From Intrasporangium_A sp039812505 (lineage in GTDB: Bacteria > Actinomycetota > Actinomycetes > Actinomycetales > Dermatophilaceae): a stretch of 6,604 nt of DNA. Below the pieces are notes generated by a model that saw nothing but the letters and a program-made list of their open reading frames with translations, was not told where the DNA came from and searched no databases. Positions 1-5,436 of this stretch are shown piece after piece. The position numbers and the translations under genes were made by a program. Location of the stretch: NCBI RefSeq assembly GCF_039812505.1, contig NZ_JBDIAQ010000176.1, forward strand, positions 1 through 6,604. Reading direction: 5' to 3'. Within the stretch, counting starts at the first letter, position 1. Each line of letters opens with the position of its first letter.

Positions 1-82
1 CGGCCTCGGCGACGCTCACCAGCACCCGCAACCCGCGCTGGAACGCCCCGGCCGCAGCACCCCGCCCGGTGCGACCAGCCAT
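1..82 (-). CDS. IclR-family transcriptional regulator, N-terminus only (partial)
   Basis: Reading leftward from an ATG at 82-80 gives 27 open codons that run off the window edge. The residues (MAGRTGRGAAAG, then FQRGLRVLVSVAEA) resemble the start of IclR regulators, where a short variable head leads into the first helix of the winged helix-turn-helix, typically a pattern like S-x-x-R-(A/G)-L-x-(V/L)-L. A purine-rich GGGAAGG lies about 7 bases upstream of the ATG and supports this start. The gene begins 26 bases after the livF stop on the same strand with no visible terminator between, so it may be the last gene of the transporter transcript. IclR proteins commonly control uptake and breakdown of small carbon compounds, which would suit this position. 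Only one helix is visible, so the family call is tentative. Confidence 0.5.
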   Translation of the reverse strand, partial: MAGRTGRGAAAGAFQRGLRVLVSVAEA

Positions 83-108
83 GTGGGCACCTTCCCGCCC
101 GGCCGACG

Positions 109-843
109 TCACAGCTCCTGCAGGTAGGACTCGACGATGGAGGCATCGGTGAGCAGGTCGCTCGCCCTGGCCTCGCGCGTAACGGACCCGGTTTCCAGCA
201 CGTATGCCGTGTCGGCGTACTCCAGTGCCGAGAGTGCGTTCTGCTCGGCAAGCAGGATGGAGACGCCGGAGTCGTTCAGGTCACGGAACACCTCGAACAG
301 CTGGTCCACGATGATCGGGGCGAGCCCGAGGGAGATCTCGTCCGCCAGCAGCAGGGAGGGCCTGCTCATCAGGGCCCGACCCAGCGCCAGCATCTGCTGT
401 TCCCCACCGGACAGCGTGCCGGCGAGCTGGATGTCCCGCTCCTTGAGCCGGGGGAAGAGCGTGAACACGGTGTCGAGCCCCTCCGCGTAGCTCGTCGCCG
501 AGTGCTTGAGGTTGACGGCGCGCAGGTTCTCCTCGACCGTCAGGGCGGGGAAGACGCGGCGGCCCTCCGGCACGTAGGCGATCCCCCTGGACACCCGCTC
601 GTGGGCGGGTACGCGCAGCAGGTCCTCCCCCCGGTGCTCGACCCGACCACTCATCGAGGGCAGCAGACCCATGAGCACCTGCATCAGCGTGGACTTGCCG
701 GCCCCGTTGGCCCCCAGCACGGTGACGAACTCGCCGGTGCGGACCGCGAGGCTGACGCCGTGCAGGACGGGCACCCCGTGGTATCCGGCGGTGAGCTCGC
801 TGATCGCGAGGATCTCGCCCGGCTCGTTCCTCGGCTCATTCAC
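109..843 (-). CDS. livF: Branched-chain/hydrophobic amino acid-type ABC transporter ATP-binding protein LivF
   Basis: This is one of two cytoplasmic ATPases that power the HAAT-type importer encoded upstream. The 244 residues are the usual LivF length. Visible motifs in order are Walker A GANGAGKST (44-52), the LivF-typical VPEGRRVFPALTVEENL (91-107), signature LSGGEQQ (144-150), Walker B LLLADE (164-169) followed by SLGLAP (171-176), and the switch LAEQNA (198-203). In the switch, Gln201 stands where many ABC ATPases have His; this is normal for LivF. Ile170 follows the catalytic Glu169 where Pro is commonest, a mild variant. The GTG start at 843 lies inside the end of livG, overlapping it by 8 bases, and is preceded by a strong AGGAGG (plus-strand CCTCCT at 850-855) with 6-base spacing. 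This indicates coupled translation as the last gene of livKHMGF. The family call is secure; the transported ligand is unknown. Confidence 0.95.
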   Translation of the reverse strand: MNEPRNEPGEILAISELTAGYHGVPVLHGVSLAVRTGEFVTVLGANGAGKSTLMQVLMGLLPSMSGRVEHRGEDLLRVPAHERVSRGIAYVPEGRRVFPALTVEENLRAVNLKHSATSYAEGLDTVFTLFPRLKERDIQLAGTLSGGEQQMLALGRALMSRPSLLLADEISLGLAPIIVDQLFEVFRDLNDSGVSILLAEQNALSALEYADTAYVLETGSVTREARASDLLTDASIVESYLQEL

Positions 844-1633
844 TGTCGGCCTCCTCGGTCGAAGTGGGCTTCCGTCCGCTGCGCCGAGTGCCCAGGTATG
901 CGCGGATCACCCGTTCGTCGGAACGAACCTGCTCCGGTGGCCCCTGCGCAAGGATCCGGCCGCTCTCGAGGACCAGGGCGCGATCGCACAGCGACAGCGC
1001 CAGCCCGACGTAGTGCTCGACGAGGACGACCGCGACGCCGCGGTCCCGGATCGCGCGGATCAGGTCCGCGAGGGGTCGCATCCCGTCCGCGCCGATGCCG
1101 GCCGCGGGCTCGTCGAGCAGCACTACCGCGGGTTCGTCGGCCAGGGCGCGGGCGATCTCCAGCCGGCGCTGGTCACCCGGCGTCAACGCGCTCGCCGAAT
1201 GATGTGCGATCCCGGTCAGGTCGGTCAGGTCCAACAGCTCGTCGACCCGGTCGCGGAGCGCGACATCCTTGGTCCGTGGTCGAAGTGCCGTCGTCAGGTG
1301 TCGCATCCGATGGCCTCCCGCTCCGAGCAGGACGTTGTCGCGCACGCTGAGCGAGCCGATGGGGCGGGCGATCTGGAAGGTGCGCCCGATGCCCTTTGCG
1401 TGCATGTGGTCCGGCCGGAAGCGAGTGATCTTGTCGCCGCGCACCCACACCGAGCCGGCGGTGGGCTCGTAGATCCCGGAGATGACGTTGAACAGGGTGG
1501 ACTTGCCGGCTCCGTTGGGACCGATGACCGACAGCAGCTCGCCGTCTGCCAGGGTCAGGTCGATGTCCGCAAGGGCCTGCAGCCCGCCGAAGCTCATCCC
1601 GACCCCCTCGAGCCGCAGCAGTGGCTCGCTCAT
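836..1633 (-). CDS. livG: Branched-chain/hydrophobic amino acid-type ABC transporter ATP-binding protein LivG
   Basis: This is the second ATPase of the importer and is expected to pair with LivF beneath the LivH/LivM permease pair. The 265 residues match LivG. Motifs are Walker A GPNGAGKST (38-46), the LivG-typical GIGRTFQIARP (81-91) containing the Q-loop Gln87, signature LTPGDQRRLEIARAL (150-164), Walker B VVLLDEPAAGI (170-180), and switch His207 in VEHYVG. The signature has TPGDQ where other ABC proteins have SGGQ; LivG proteins are known to vary here and keep the QRRLEIARAL run, so this need not mean loss of function. The C-terminal tail from about 250 is charged and variable. The ATG start shares an ATGA with the livM stop (1630-1633), and the end overlaps the livF start by 8 bases. 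Confidence 0.95.
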   Translation of the reverse strand: MSEPLLRLEGVGMSFGGLQALADIDLTLADGELLSVIGPNGAGKSTLFNVISGIYEPTAGSVWVRGDKITRFRPDHMHAKGIGRTFQIARPIGSLSVRDNVLLGAGGHRMRHLTTALRPRTKDVALRDRVDELLDLTDLTGIAHHSASALTPGDQRRLEIARALADEPAVVLLDEPAAGIGADGMRPLADLIRAIRDRGVAVVLVEHYVGLALSLCDRALVLESGRILAQGPPEQVRSDERVIRAYLGTRRSGRKPTSTEEADSE

Positions 1634-2538
1634 TGCTCGCCCACCTTCCCGGTCGGTGTCAGTCCCCGGCGTGGCAGCACGCGACCCACCTGGCGAGCGA
1701 ACCAGCTCTGGTCACCGACCAGGCCCTGTGGCTGGAAGCGCAGGACGAGCACCAGGACCAGGCCGAAGATGAGGATGCGGTACTCGGAGGCGAAGCGGAA
1801 CAGCTCGGGGATCAGGGTCAGCAGAACGGCGCCGACGATGCTGCCCCGGATCGTCCCGTTTCCACCGATGATGAGCATCGCCATGATCGTCAAGGACCCG
1901 ATGAAGCCGAACGTCTCCGGGGTCACCGCGCTGAGGAAGTAGGCGTACAACGAGCCGGCCAACCCGGCACAGGCCGAGCTGACCACGAACGCCACGCCCT
2001 TGTACTTCGCCACGGGTGCACCGAGGGACGAGGCGACCAGCTCGTCCTCGGAGATGGTCAGCAGCATCCCGCCGAGCCAGCTCCGGTTGATGGCCCAGCT
2101 GACCCAGCTGACGAACGCCAGCAGGACCAGGGCGGTGATCAGGAACTCCTCGTTCCCGAACTCCCGGCCGAACAGGACCGGAAGGGGGATGGAGTAGATC
2201 CCGGTCGCCCCACCGAAGAACGGGATCGTCTGGAACATTGCGACGACGACGAAGTTCAGGCCGACGGTCACGATCGCGAAGAAGTCCTCACGAAGCCGCA
2301 GGCTGATGGCACCGACCAGAGCTCCCGCGACCGCGGCCATGACGGCCGAGACCACGAGGTTGGGCAGGAAGGACATCCCGTGGTTGCTCGCCAGCACCGC
2401 GGTGAAGTAGGCGCCGATGCCGAAGATCGCGCTCTGGCCCAGGTTTGGCTGACCGGCATACCCGGCGACGATGTTCAGGCTCACCGTGACGGTGGAGAAG
2501 ATCGCGGCCGTGACCGCGACGACGAGGATGTAGCTCAT
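1630..2538 (-). CDS. livM: Branched-chain/hydrophobic amino acid-type ABC transporter permease LivM
   Basis: This is an inner-membrane permease subunit that forms the translocation path with LivH. The 302 residues are mostly hydrophobic with several evident membrane segments. The LivM hallmark near the N-terminus is present: LNIVAGYAGQPNLGQSAIFG (21-40), followed by IGAY. FFGGATGIYSIP (107-118) corresponds to the family's usual TGGxxGL-x-x-I-P stretch. A cytoplasmic coupling loop with SEDELVASSLGAPVAKYK (163-180) leads into AGLAGSLYAYF (191-201); this is where the ATPases dock. The protein ends with a basic tail (ARQVGRVLPRR, about 281-291). The ATG start overlaps the livH stop as ATGA (2535-2538), with GAGGG about 7 bases upstream inside livH. 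The stop overlaps the livG start in the same way, so all three genes should be translationally coupled. Confidence 0.94.
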   Translation of the reverse strand: MSYILVVAVTAAIFSTVTVSLNIVAGYAGQPNLGQSAIFGIGAYFTAVLASNHGMSFLPNLVVSAVMAAVAGALVGAISLRLREDFFAIVTVGLNFVVVAMFQTIPFFGGATGIYSIPLPVLFGREFGNEEFLITALVLLAFVSWVSWAINRSWLGGMLLTISEDELVASSLGAPVAKYKGVAFVVSSACAGLAGSLYAYFLSAVTPETFGFIGSLTIMAMLIIGGNGTIRGSIVGAVLLTLIPELFRFASEYRILIFGLVLVLVLRFQPQGLVGDQSWFARQVGRVLPRRGLTPTGKVGEQ

Positions 2539-3407
2539 ACCTTGACCCTCACGACTCGGGACGGGATGAGGCCCTGCGGCCGGACGAGCAGGACGATGAC
2601 CAACGCGATGAAGGCGATCGAGTCACGTGGGATGACGAACCCGATCGTGGACACGGTCAGGGTCTCGGCCAGACCGATGAGCAGACTCGCCGCGATGGTG
2701 CCCAAGGGGCTCCCGAGCCCGCCGAGGATGATGATCGCGAGCATCTTGTAGGCGGGGATGTCGCCGAGGGTCGGCATGATCGCGTCGTACTTGATGGCCA
2801 GCAGTACGCCGGCGAGCGCGGACAACCCGTAGCCGAGCATGAACACGGTGCCGATGACACGTTTGCTGTTGATGCCCACCGCCGAGGCCGTGGGCCCGTC
2901 CTGCGCCACCGCGCGCCATACGATCCCGGTCCGGGTGCGGCTGAGCACCCACCAGGTCGCCAGCAGGACGCCCACCCCGAGGACGATGACGACGACGTCG
3001 ACCGGCTCGATGACGATGCCCGCGACACGGAAGCTGCTGAAGGGCAGGTTGCCCGGGCCGTTGCGCTGCAGGGGCCCGAACACGAGCCGGAACAGCTCCC
3101 CCGCGATCATGTAGAGGCCGATGCTCGTGATCAGGGTGACGATGGGACCCCGGTCCAGGATGGGCAGGTAGAGGAAGCGCTGGGCCAGCCAGCCCAGCGC
3201 CGCCCCTGCGACCACTGCGACCGCGACGCCGAGAGCCAGGCTGCCGAAGGCCTGTGTCACGACCAGGGCCAGGTACGCGCCAAGCGTCAGGGCGGCCGCG
3301 TTGGCGATGTCCAGGACCTTCATGAGCCCGTAGACCAGGCTGGGGCCGAGCGCGATGAGCGCATACAGCGAGCCGAGCACGAGCCCTTCGACTATGGAAG
3401 CGGTCAT
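2535..3407 (-). CDS. livH: Branched-chain/hydrophobic amino acid-type ABC transporter permease LivH
   Basis: This is the inner-membrane permease partner of LivM. The 290 residues have the LivH length and order: GLVLGSLYALIALGPSLVYG (8-27) at the first membrane segment, then LDIANAAALTLGAYLAL (32-48). The coupling loop is GIVWRAVAQDGPTASAVGIN (161-180), followed by SKRVIG. The second family motif is GGLGSPLGTIAASLLIGLAE (229-248), and the end has VRPQGLIPSR (275-284). In the segment after the first helix most LivH proteins read N-F-A-H-G; here it is D-I-A-N-A (33-37), a departure in a conserved spot. The start is set by AGGAG (plus-strand CTCCT, 3418-3422), which overlaps the livK stop codon 10 bases before the ATG. 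Only 13 bases separate the two genes, so they are one transcript. Confidence 0.95.
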   Translation of the reverse strand: MTASIVEGLVLGSLYALIALGPSLVYGLMKVLDIANAAALTLGAYLALVVTQAFGSLALGVAVAVVAGAALGWLAQRFLYLPILDRGPIVTLITSIGLYMIAGELFRLVFGPLQRNGPGNLPFSSFRVAGIVIEPVDVVVIVLGVGVLLATWWVLSRTRTGIVWRAVAQDGPTASAVGINSKRVIGTVFMLGYGLSALAGVLLAIKYDAIMPTLGDIPAYKMLAIIILGGLGSPLGTIAASLLIGLAETLTVSTIGFVIPRDSIAFIALVIVLLVRPQGLIPSRVVRVKV

Positions 3408-3420
3408 GGTCGACGAGCTC

Positions 3421-4602
3421 CTAGGGCTTGAGGATCTCGGGGTCGGAGATCTCGCCGGCCGAGACGATCTTGCCGTCCTGGAACAGCTGGAGCTGAACCG
3501 GCTTGATCACCAGCCGATCCGGGGAGAAGCCGGACATCGTGCCGGTGGCGCCGGTGAAGTCCTTGACCTGCATGAGGCCCTTCTGGATCTCCTCCGGAGT
3601 CACGCCGCCCTTCTTCATGCCCTCCACGAGCAGGAACACGGCATCGTGCGAGGACGCGGCGACCATGTCGGGGGAGAACGAGTTGGCTGCCTTGAAGTCC
3701 TTCAGGAAGGCCTGGGTCGCCGGTGCCTTGCTCTGCCGGTTCAGGTTCGTGGTCCACATGACCCCGTTCGCCAGGTCGCCGATCGAGTCGAGGAAGCCCG
3801 CCGAGTCGATCCCCTCGGTGCTCATGATCGGCAGGTCCGCCCCGACCTTCTGGTAGGCCAGCAGGAACTGCTTGCCCTCGGCCACGTACTGGACCATGTA
3901 GATCGAGTCGGCTCCTGCGGCGACCGCGTTGCGGATGGCCGGCTCGAAGCTCGTCTCGCCGAACTGGTTGCGCGCCTCCGACACCACCGTCATGCCGAGC
4001 TTCTGCGCCTGCTCCTTGAACCCGGTGACCAGGGCCTTGCCGAAGTCGTTGTCGATCGCGATGATCGCGGGCTTCTTCGCGTGCTTCTTGTCCGCCAGGG
4101 CCTGTGCGCCCGCCCGGCCCTGCACGACACCGTTGAAGTCGGCCTGGAAGATGAAGTTGCCGGTGGCCGGGATGCCCGGGTTGACCGCGTAGGCCGAGAT
4201 CATCGGCACCTTGTTGCGCTGGAAGATCGCTGCCGCGGCAAGTGTCTGCGGACTGTAGGAGCCGCTGACGGCAGCCACGACGTTGTCCTGGGTGACCAGC
4301 TTGGTCGCGATGCTGGCTCCCTGCTTGGGGTCGCTCGCGTCGTCGTAGGTGACCAGCGAGATCTTGCGCCCGTCCACCCCGCCGGCGTCGTTGACCTGCT
4401 TCTCGGCGAGCGTCGCACCGGCCAGAGCGCTCTGCCCGTCCGGCGCCGAGGGACCGGTCTTCGGGGTGAAGAAGCCGATCTTGATGTCTCCTCCGCCTCC
4501 CGACGCGCCGGCGCCCCCACCGGACGAACCGCCGCATGCGGCCGTGCCCAGCACGGTGGCTGCCGCGACGGCAGCCATCCCCACGACACGAATTGTCTTC
4601 AT
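3421..4602 (-). CDS. livK: ABC transporter substrate-binding lipoprotein, LivK-like (Peripla_BP_6 type)
   Basis: This is the extracytoplasmic ligand-binding component, expected to be lipid-anchored to the outer face of the membrane. From the ATG at 4602 it is 393 residues. A signal peptide with basic MKTIR and a hydrophobic stretch (6-19) ends in TAAC, with Cys23 as the likely lipidated residue, followed by a Gly/Ser-rich linker (24-38). The mature domain starts with IKIGFFTPKTGP (40-51), then NDAGGVDGRKI (71-81), TYDDASDP (85-92), the ligand-region SGSYSPQT (113-120) and ISAYAVNP (135-142), the second-lobe DNDFGKALV (184-192), and a C-terminal GKIVSAGE (377-384). This is the two-lobe fold of LivJ/LivK-type proteins. 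Val140 occupies a position where amino acid binders usually have Thr, so the ligand may not be leucine, isoleucine or valine. AGGA lies 9 bases upstream of the ATG. It is the first gene of livKHMGF. Confidence 0.93.
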   Translation of the reverse strand: MKTIRVVGMAAVAAATVLGTAACGGSSGGGAGASGGGGDIKIGFFTPKTGPSAPDGQSALAGATLAEKQVNDAGGVDGRKISLVTYDDASDPKQGASIATKLVTQDNVVAAVSGSYSPQTLAAAAIFQRNKVPMISAYAVNPGIPATGNFIFQADFNGVVQGRAGAQALADKKHAKKPAIIAIDNDFGKALVTGFKEQAQKLGMTVVSEARNQFGETSFEPAIRNAVAAGADSIYMVQYVAEGKQFLLAYQKVGADLPIMSTEGIDSAGFLDSIGDLANGVMWTTNLNRQSKAPATQAFLKDFKAANSFSPDMVAASSHDAVFLLVEGMKKGGVTPEEIQKGLMQVKDFTGATGTMSGFSPDRLVIKPVQLQLFQDGKIVSAGEISDPEILKP

Positions 4603-4635
4603 GTGACCAAGTCCTCGCTCCCACTGAGAAGCCGT

Positions 4636-4651
4636 GCCTGCAGCGGCAGGC
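4636..4651 (-). other. Small hairpin in the predicted livK leader
   Basis: GCCTGC (4636-4641) and GCAGGC (4646-4651) are exact inverted copies separated by four bases, giving a compact 6-bp GC-rich stem and a tetraloop. If transcription starts near 4657, the hairpin would sit at the very 5' end of the livK mRNA and leave the ribosome binding site near 4612-4615 free. Such a 5'-terminal stem could stabilise the message; it lacks a U-tract and so is not a terminator. Hairpins this short occur often by chance in GC-rich DNA. Confidence 0.35.
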
Positions 4652-4663
4652 CGGTAGGTCGTG

Positions 4664-4692
4664 ACAGTAGAGGGCGCCTCACCCGACAACAA
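4664..4692 (-). promoter_or_regulatory. Predicted sigma-70-like promoter of livKHMGF
   Basis: On the minus strand a TTGTTG (-35, 4692-4687) is followed after exactly 17 bases by TACTGT (-10, 4669-4664). The -10 keeps the T-A-N-N-N-T pattern that matters most in actinobacterial housekeeping promoters; the -35 matches only TTG of TTGACA. Transcription would begin near 4657, leaving about 55 untranslated bases before the livK ATG. A 19-bp dyad lies just upstream of the -35 box. The call rests on spacing and position only. Confidence 0.45.
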
Positions 4693-4697
4693 GGGTC

Positions 4698-4716
4698 ATT
4701 CTCAGTCGTTGAGAAT
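4698..4716. promoter_or_regulatory. Perfect 7-bp dyad upstream of the livK -35 box, probable regulator binding site
   Basis: ATTCTCA (4698-4704) and TGAGAAT (4710-4716) are exact inverted copies around a 5-bp spacer. The 12-bp centre-to-centre spacing of the arms is close to one helical turn, as expected for a dimeric DNA-binding protein. The dyad is AT-richer than its surroundings and ends 5 bp from the predicted -35 box (4687-4692). A third copy of its half-site (TTCTCAGT on the minus strand, 4630-4623) lies in the leader. It does not resemble the CTAG-based sites upstream of the MarR gene, so another regulator may use it. Confidence 0.5.
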
Positions 4717-4783
4717 ACTGCCCGATATGCGCCGGTCGGGTGAAGCCGGTCCGGAGTCGGTTCCGTCGCACGTTCGTGACTTG

Positions 4784-5326
4784 TCAGGTTCCTCGTGGCT
4801 TGTGACGCGGCCGGGGAGCCGCCGGAGGCAGGCCCGACACCACGGCGAGACGGGCACGGATGAGCGTCAACGAGGCGAGCAGCTGCTCCCGCTCGGGCTC
4901 GGAGAGGTCGGCCATCGCGTCGGTGGCGGCCGCGTGGACGGTCGGCAGCATCGCGTCGACGATGTCGCGGGCCGCGTCGGTCAGCCGGATGAGCACCTTG
5001 CGCCGGTCCGTCGGGTGTCGCAGCCGCTCGACCAGACCGCGTCGCTCGAGGGTGTCGAGCAGCGACGTCATGCTCGCGCTGCTCACCAGGAGCCGGTCCG
5101 AGATGACGTGCGAGCTGAGCGGCTCGCCGGCTCCCTCGAGGACCGCCAGGGCCTCGAACGCGCTGGCCGAGAGGTTGGCGATCTCTCGTCGGCGTCGACC
5201 CACCTCGGCGAGGAACGCGTCGGCGGTGCGCACCAGGTTCGCGGCGACCTCGGCGGCGGATCGGCTCGCGCCGGGGAACTCGGCCTCGAAGCCGGGGGGA
5301 ACTCGGATGGTCTGGACGTCGGCCAC
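4784..5326 (-). CDS. MarR-family winged-helix transcriptional regulator
   Basis: This is a predicted dimeric DNA-binding regulator of 180 residues, slightly longer than the typical 140-160 because of an N-terminal extension (1-25) and a basic, Pro-rich tail (PRPRHKPRGT, 171-180). The helix-turn-helix spans about 53-102: LSASAFEALAVLEGAGEPL, then SSHVISDRLLVSSASMTSLL as the recognition region, and DTLERRGLVERL. The wing carries the hallmark PTDRRKVLIRLTDAAR (105-120). The flanking N- and C-terminal helices form the usual dimer interface. The GTG start at 5326 is fixed by an in-frame TAG only four codons upstream (5336-5338); the nearest ribosome-site-like AAGG is 12 bases away, so translation may be weak. 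The gene is divergent from the methyltransferase and 181 bases upstream of livK. MarR proteins usually repress a divergent gene and release it on binding a small, often aromatic, ligand; the ligand here is unknown. Confidence 0.92.
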   Translation of the reverse strand: MADVQTIRVPPGFEAEFPGASRSAAEVAANLVRTADAFLAEVGRRRREIANLSASAFEALAVLEGAGEPLSSHVISDRLLVSSASMTSLLDTLERRGLVERLRHPTDRRKVLIRLTDAARDIVDAMLPTVHAAATDAMADLSEPEREQLLASLTLIRARLAVVSGLPPAAPRPRHKPRGT

Positions 5327-5342
5327 GGCCAGAGACTACCTT

Positions 5343-5381
5343 GAACGCTAGTCGCTTGACTTCTAGCGATCTTCCTTCTAG
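5343..5381. promoter_or_regulatory. Operator-like array of three CTAG cores at 15-bp steps between the MarR and methyltransferase genes
   Basis: CTAG occurs at 5348-5351, 5363-5366 and 5378-5381, exactly 15 bp apart each time. The first two cores form an inverted repeat: CGCTAG (5346-5351) against CTAGCG (5363-5368), extending to 8 of 9 matches as GAACGCTAG/CTAGCGATC. The second and third are direct repeats of CTTCTAG (5360-5366 and 5375-5381). The array covers the -35 box, spacer and -10 box of the predicted methyltransferase promoter and lies immediately upstream of the MarR GTG start. A protein bound here would block the rightward promoter and probably affect its own gene. The MarR product is the obvious candidate by position. 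Confidence 0.6.
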
Positions 5382-5384
5382 ATT
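5356..5384 (+). promoter_or_regulatory. Predicted sigma-70-like promoter of the methyltransferase gene
   Basis: TTGACT (5356-5361) matches the -35 consensus at five of six bases. After exactly 17 bases comes TAGATT (5379-5384), which keeps T-A-N-N-N-T. Transcription would begin near 5391, giving a leader of about 46 bases to the ATG at 5437. The middle CTAG core sits in the spacer and overlaps the end of the -35 box closely, and the third CTAG overlaps the -10 box, so control by repression is likely. Confidence 0.6.
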
Positions 5385-5421
5385 TCTTGGATCAGGCCGG
5401 CCCCCGGCCCTGAGGCCCGGC

Positions 5422-5429
5422 GAGGGGAG
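5422..5429 (+). promoter_or_regulatory. Ribosome binding site fixing the methyltransferase start
   Basis: GAGGGGAG lies 7 bases before the ATG at 5437 and is the only strong Shine-Dalgarno-like sequence in the leader. It selects this ATG over an in-frame TTG at 5341, which would place the start inside the operator and upstream of the promoter. Confidence 0.7.
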
Positions 5430-5436
5430 CCCTGCC

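Noticed and set aside
1201..1240. Repeated GGTCAGGTC in livG
   Set aside because: It is explained by the coding sequence for the short repeat L-T-D-L-T-D/G (about residues 135-141) and is not a separate element.
1285..1298. LivG-type ATPase signature possibly defective
   Set aside because: The TPGDQ form differs from SGGQ, but LivG proteins vary at this point while keeping QRRLEIARAL, and all other ATPase motifs are intact (the motif is at residues 150-164 of the protein encoded at 836-1633).
671..1942. Long plus-strand open frame of 423 codons opposite livF, livG and livM
   Set aside because: It lies antisense to well-supported genes and spans several of them. Its composition (rich in Arg, Gly, Pro, Asp) is what GC-rich codons give on the opposite strand, and it has no recognisable motif.
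1621..2751. Plus-strand open frame of 376 codons opposite livM and livH
   Set aside because: It is a charged, repetitive-looking Asp/Glu/Gln/Arg/His translation produced by reading hydrophobic permease codons backwards, with no domain and a conflict with clear membrane proteins.
4603..4692. Upstream TTG start giving livK 30 more residues
   Set aside because: It would bury the signal peptide behind a polar stretch and would start inside the predicted -35 box. The ATG at 4602 has a ribosome site and leads straight into MKTIR and the hydrophobic core.
3355..4743. Plus-strand open frame of 462 codons opposite livK
   Set aside because: It is the longest open frame in the window but is a mirror of livK. 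The livK frame has a signal peptide, lipobox and family motifs; this one has low-complexity Leu/Val/Asp/Arg sequence only.
4769..4786. Short palindromes CACG-TT-CGTG and TGAC-TT-GTCA at the end of the MarR gene, considered as a terminator
   Set aside because: The arms are only 4 bp with 2-base loops, too tight to fold in RNA, and no T-tract follows. No convincing terminator separates the MarR gene from livK.
5341..5436. Upstream TTG start giving the methyltransferase 32 more residues
   Set aside because: It lies within the operator and upstream of the promoter, has no ribosome site, and adds sequence not expected in the family. The ATG at 5437 has GAGGGGAG at good spacing.
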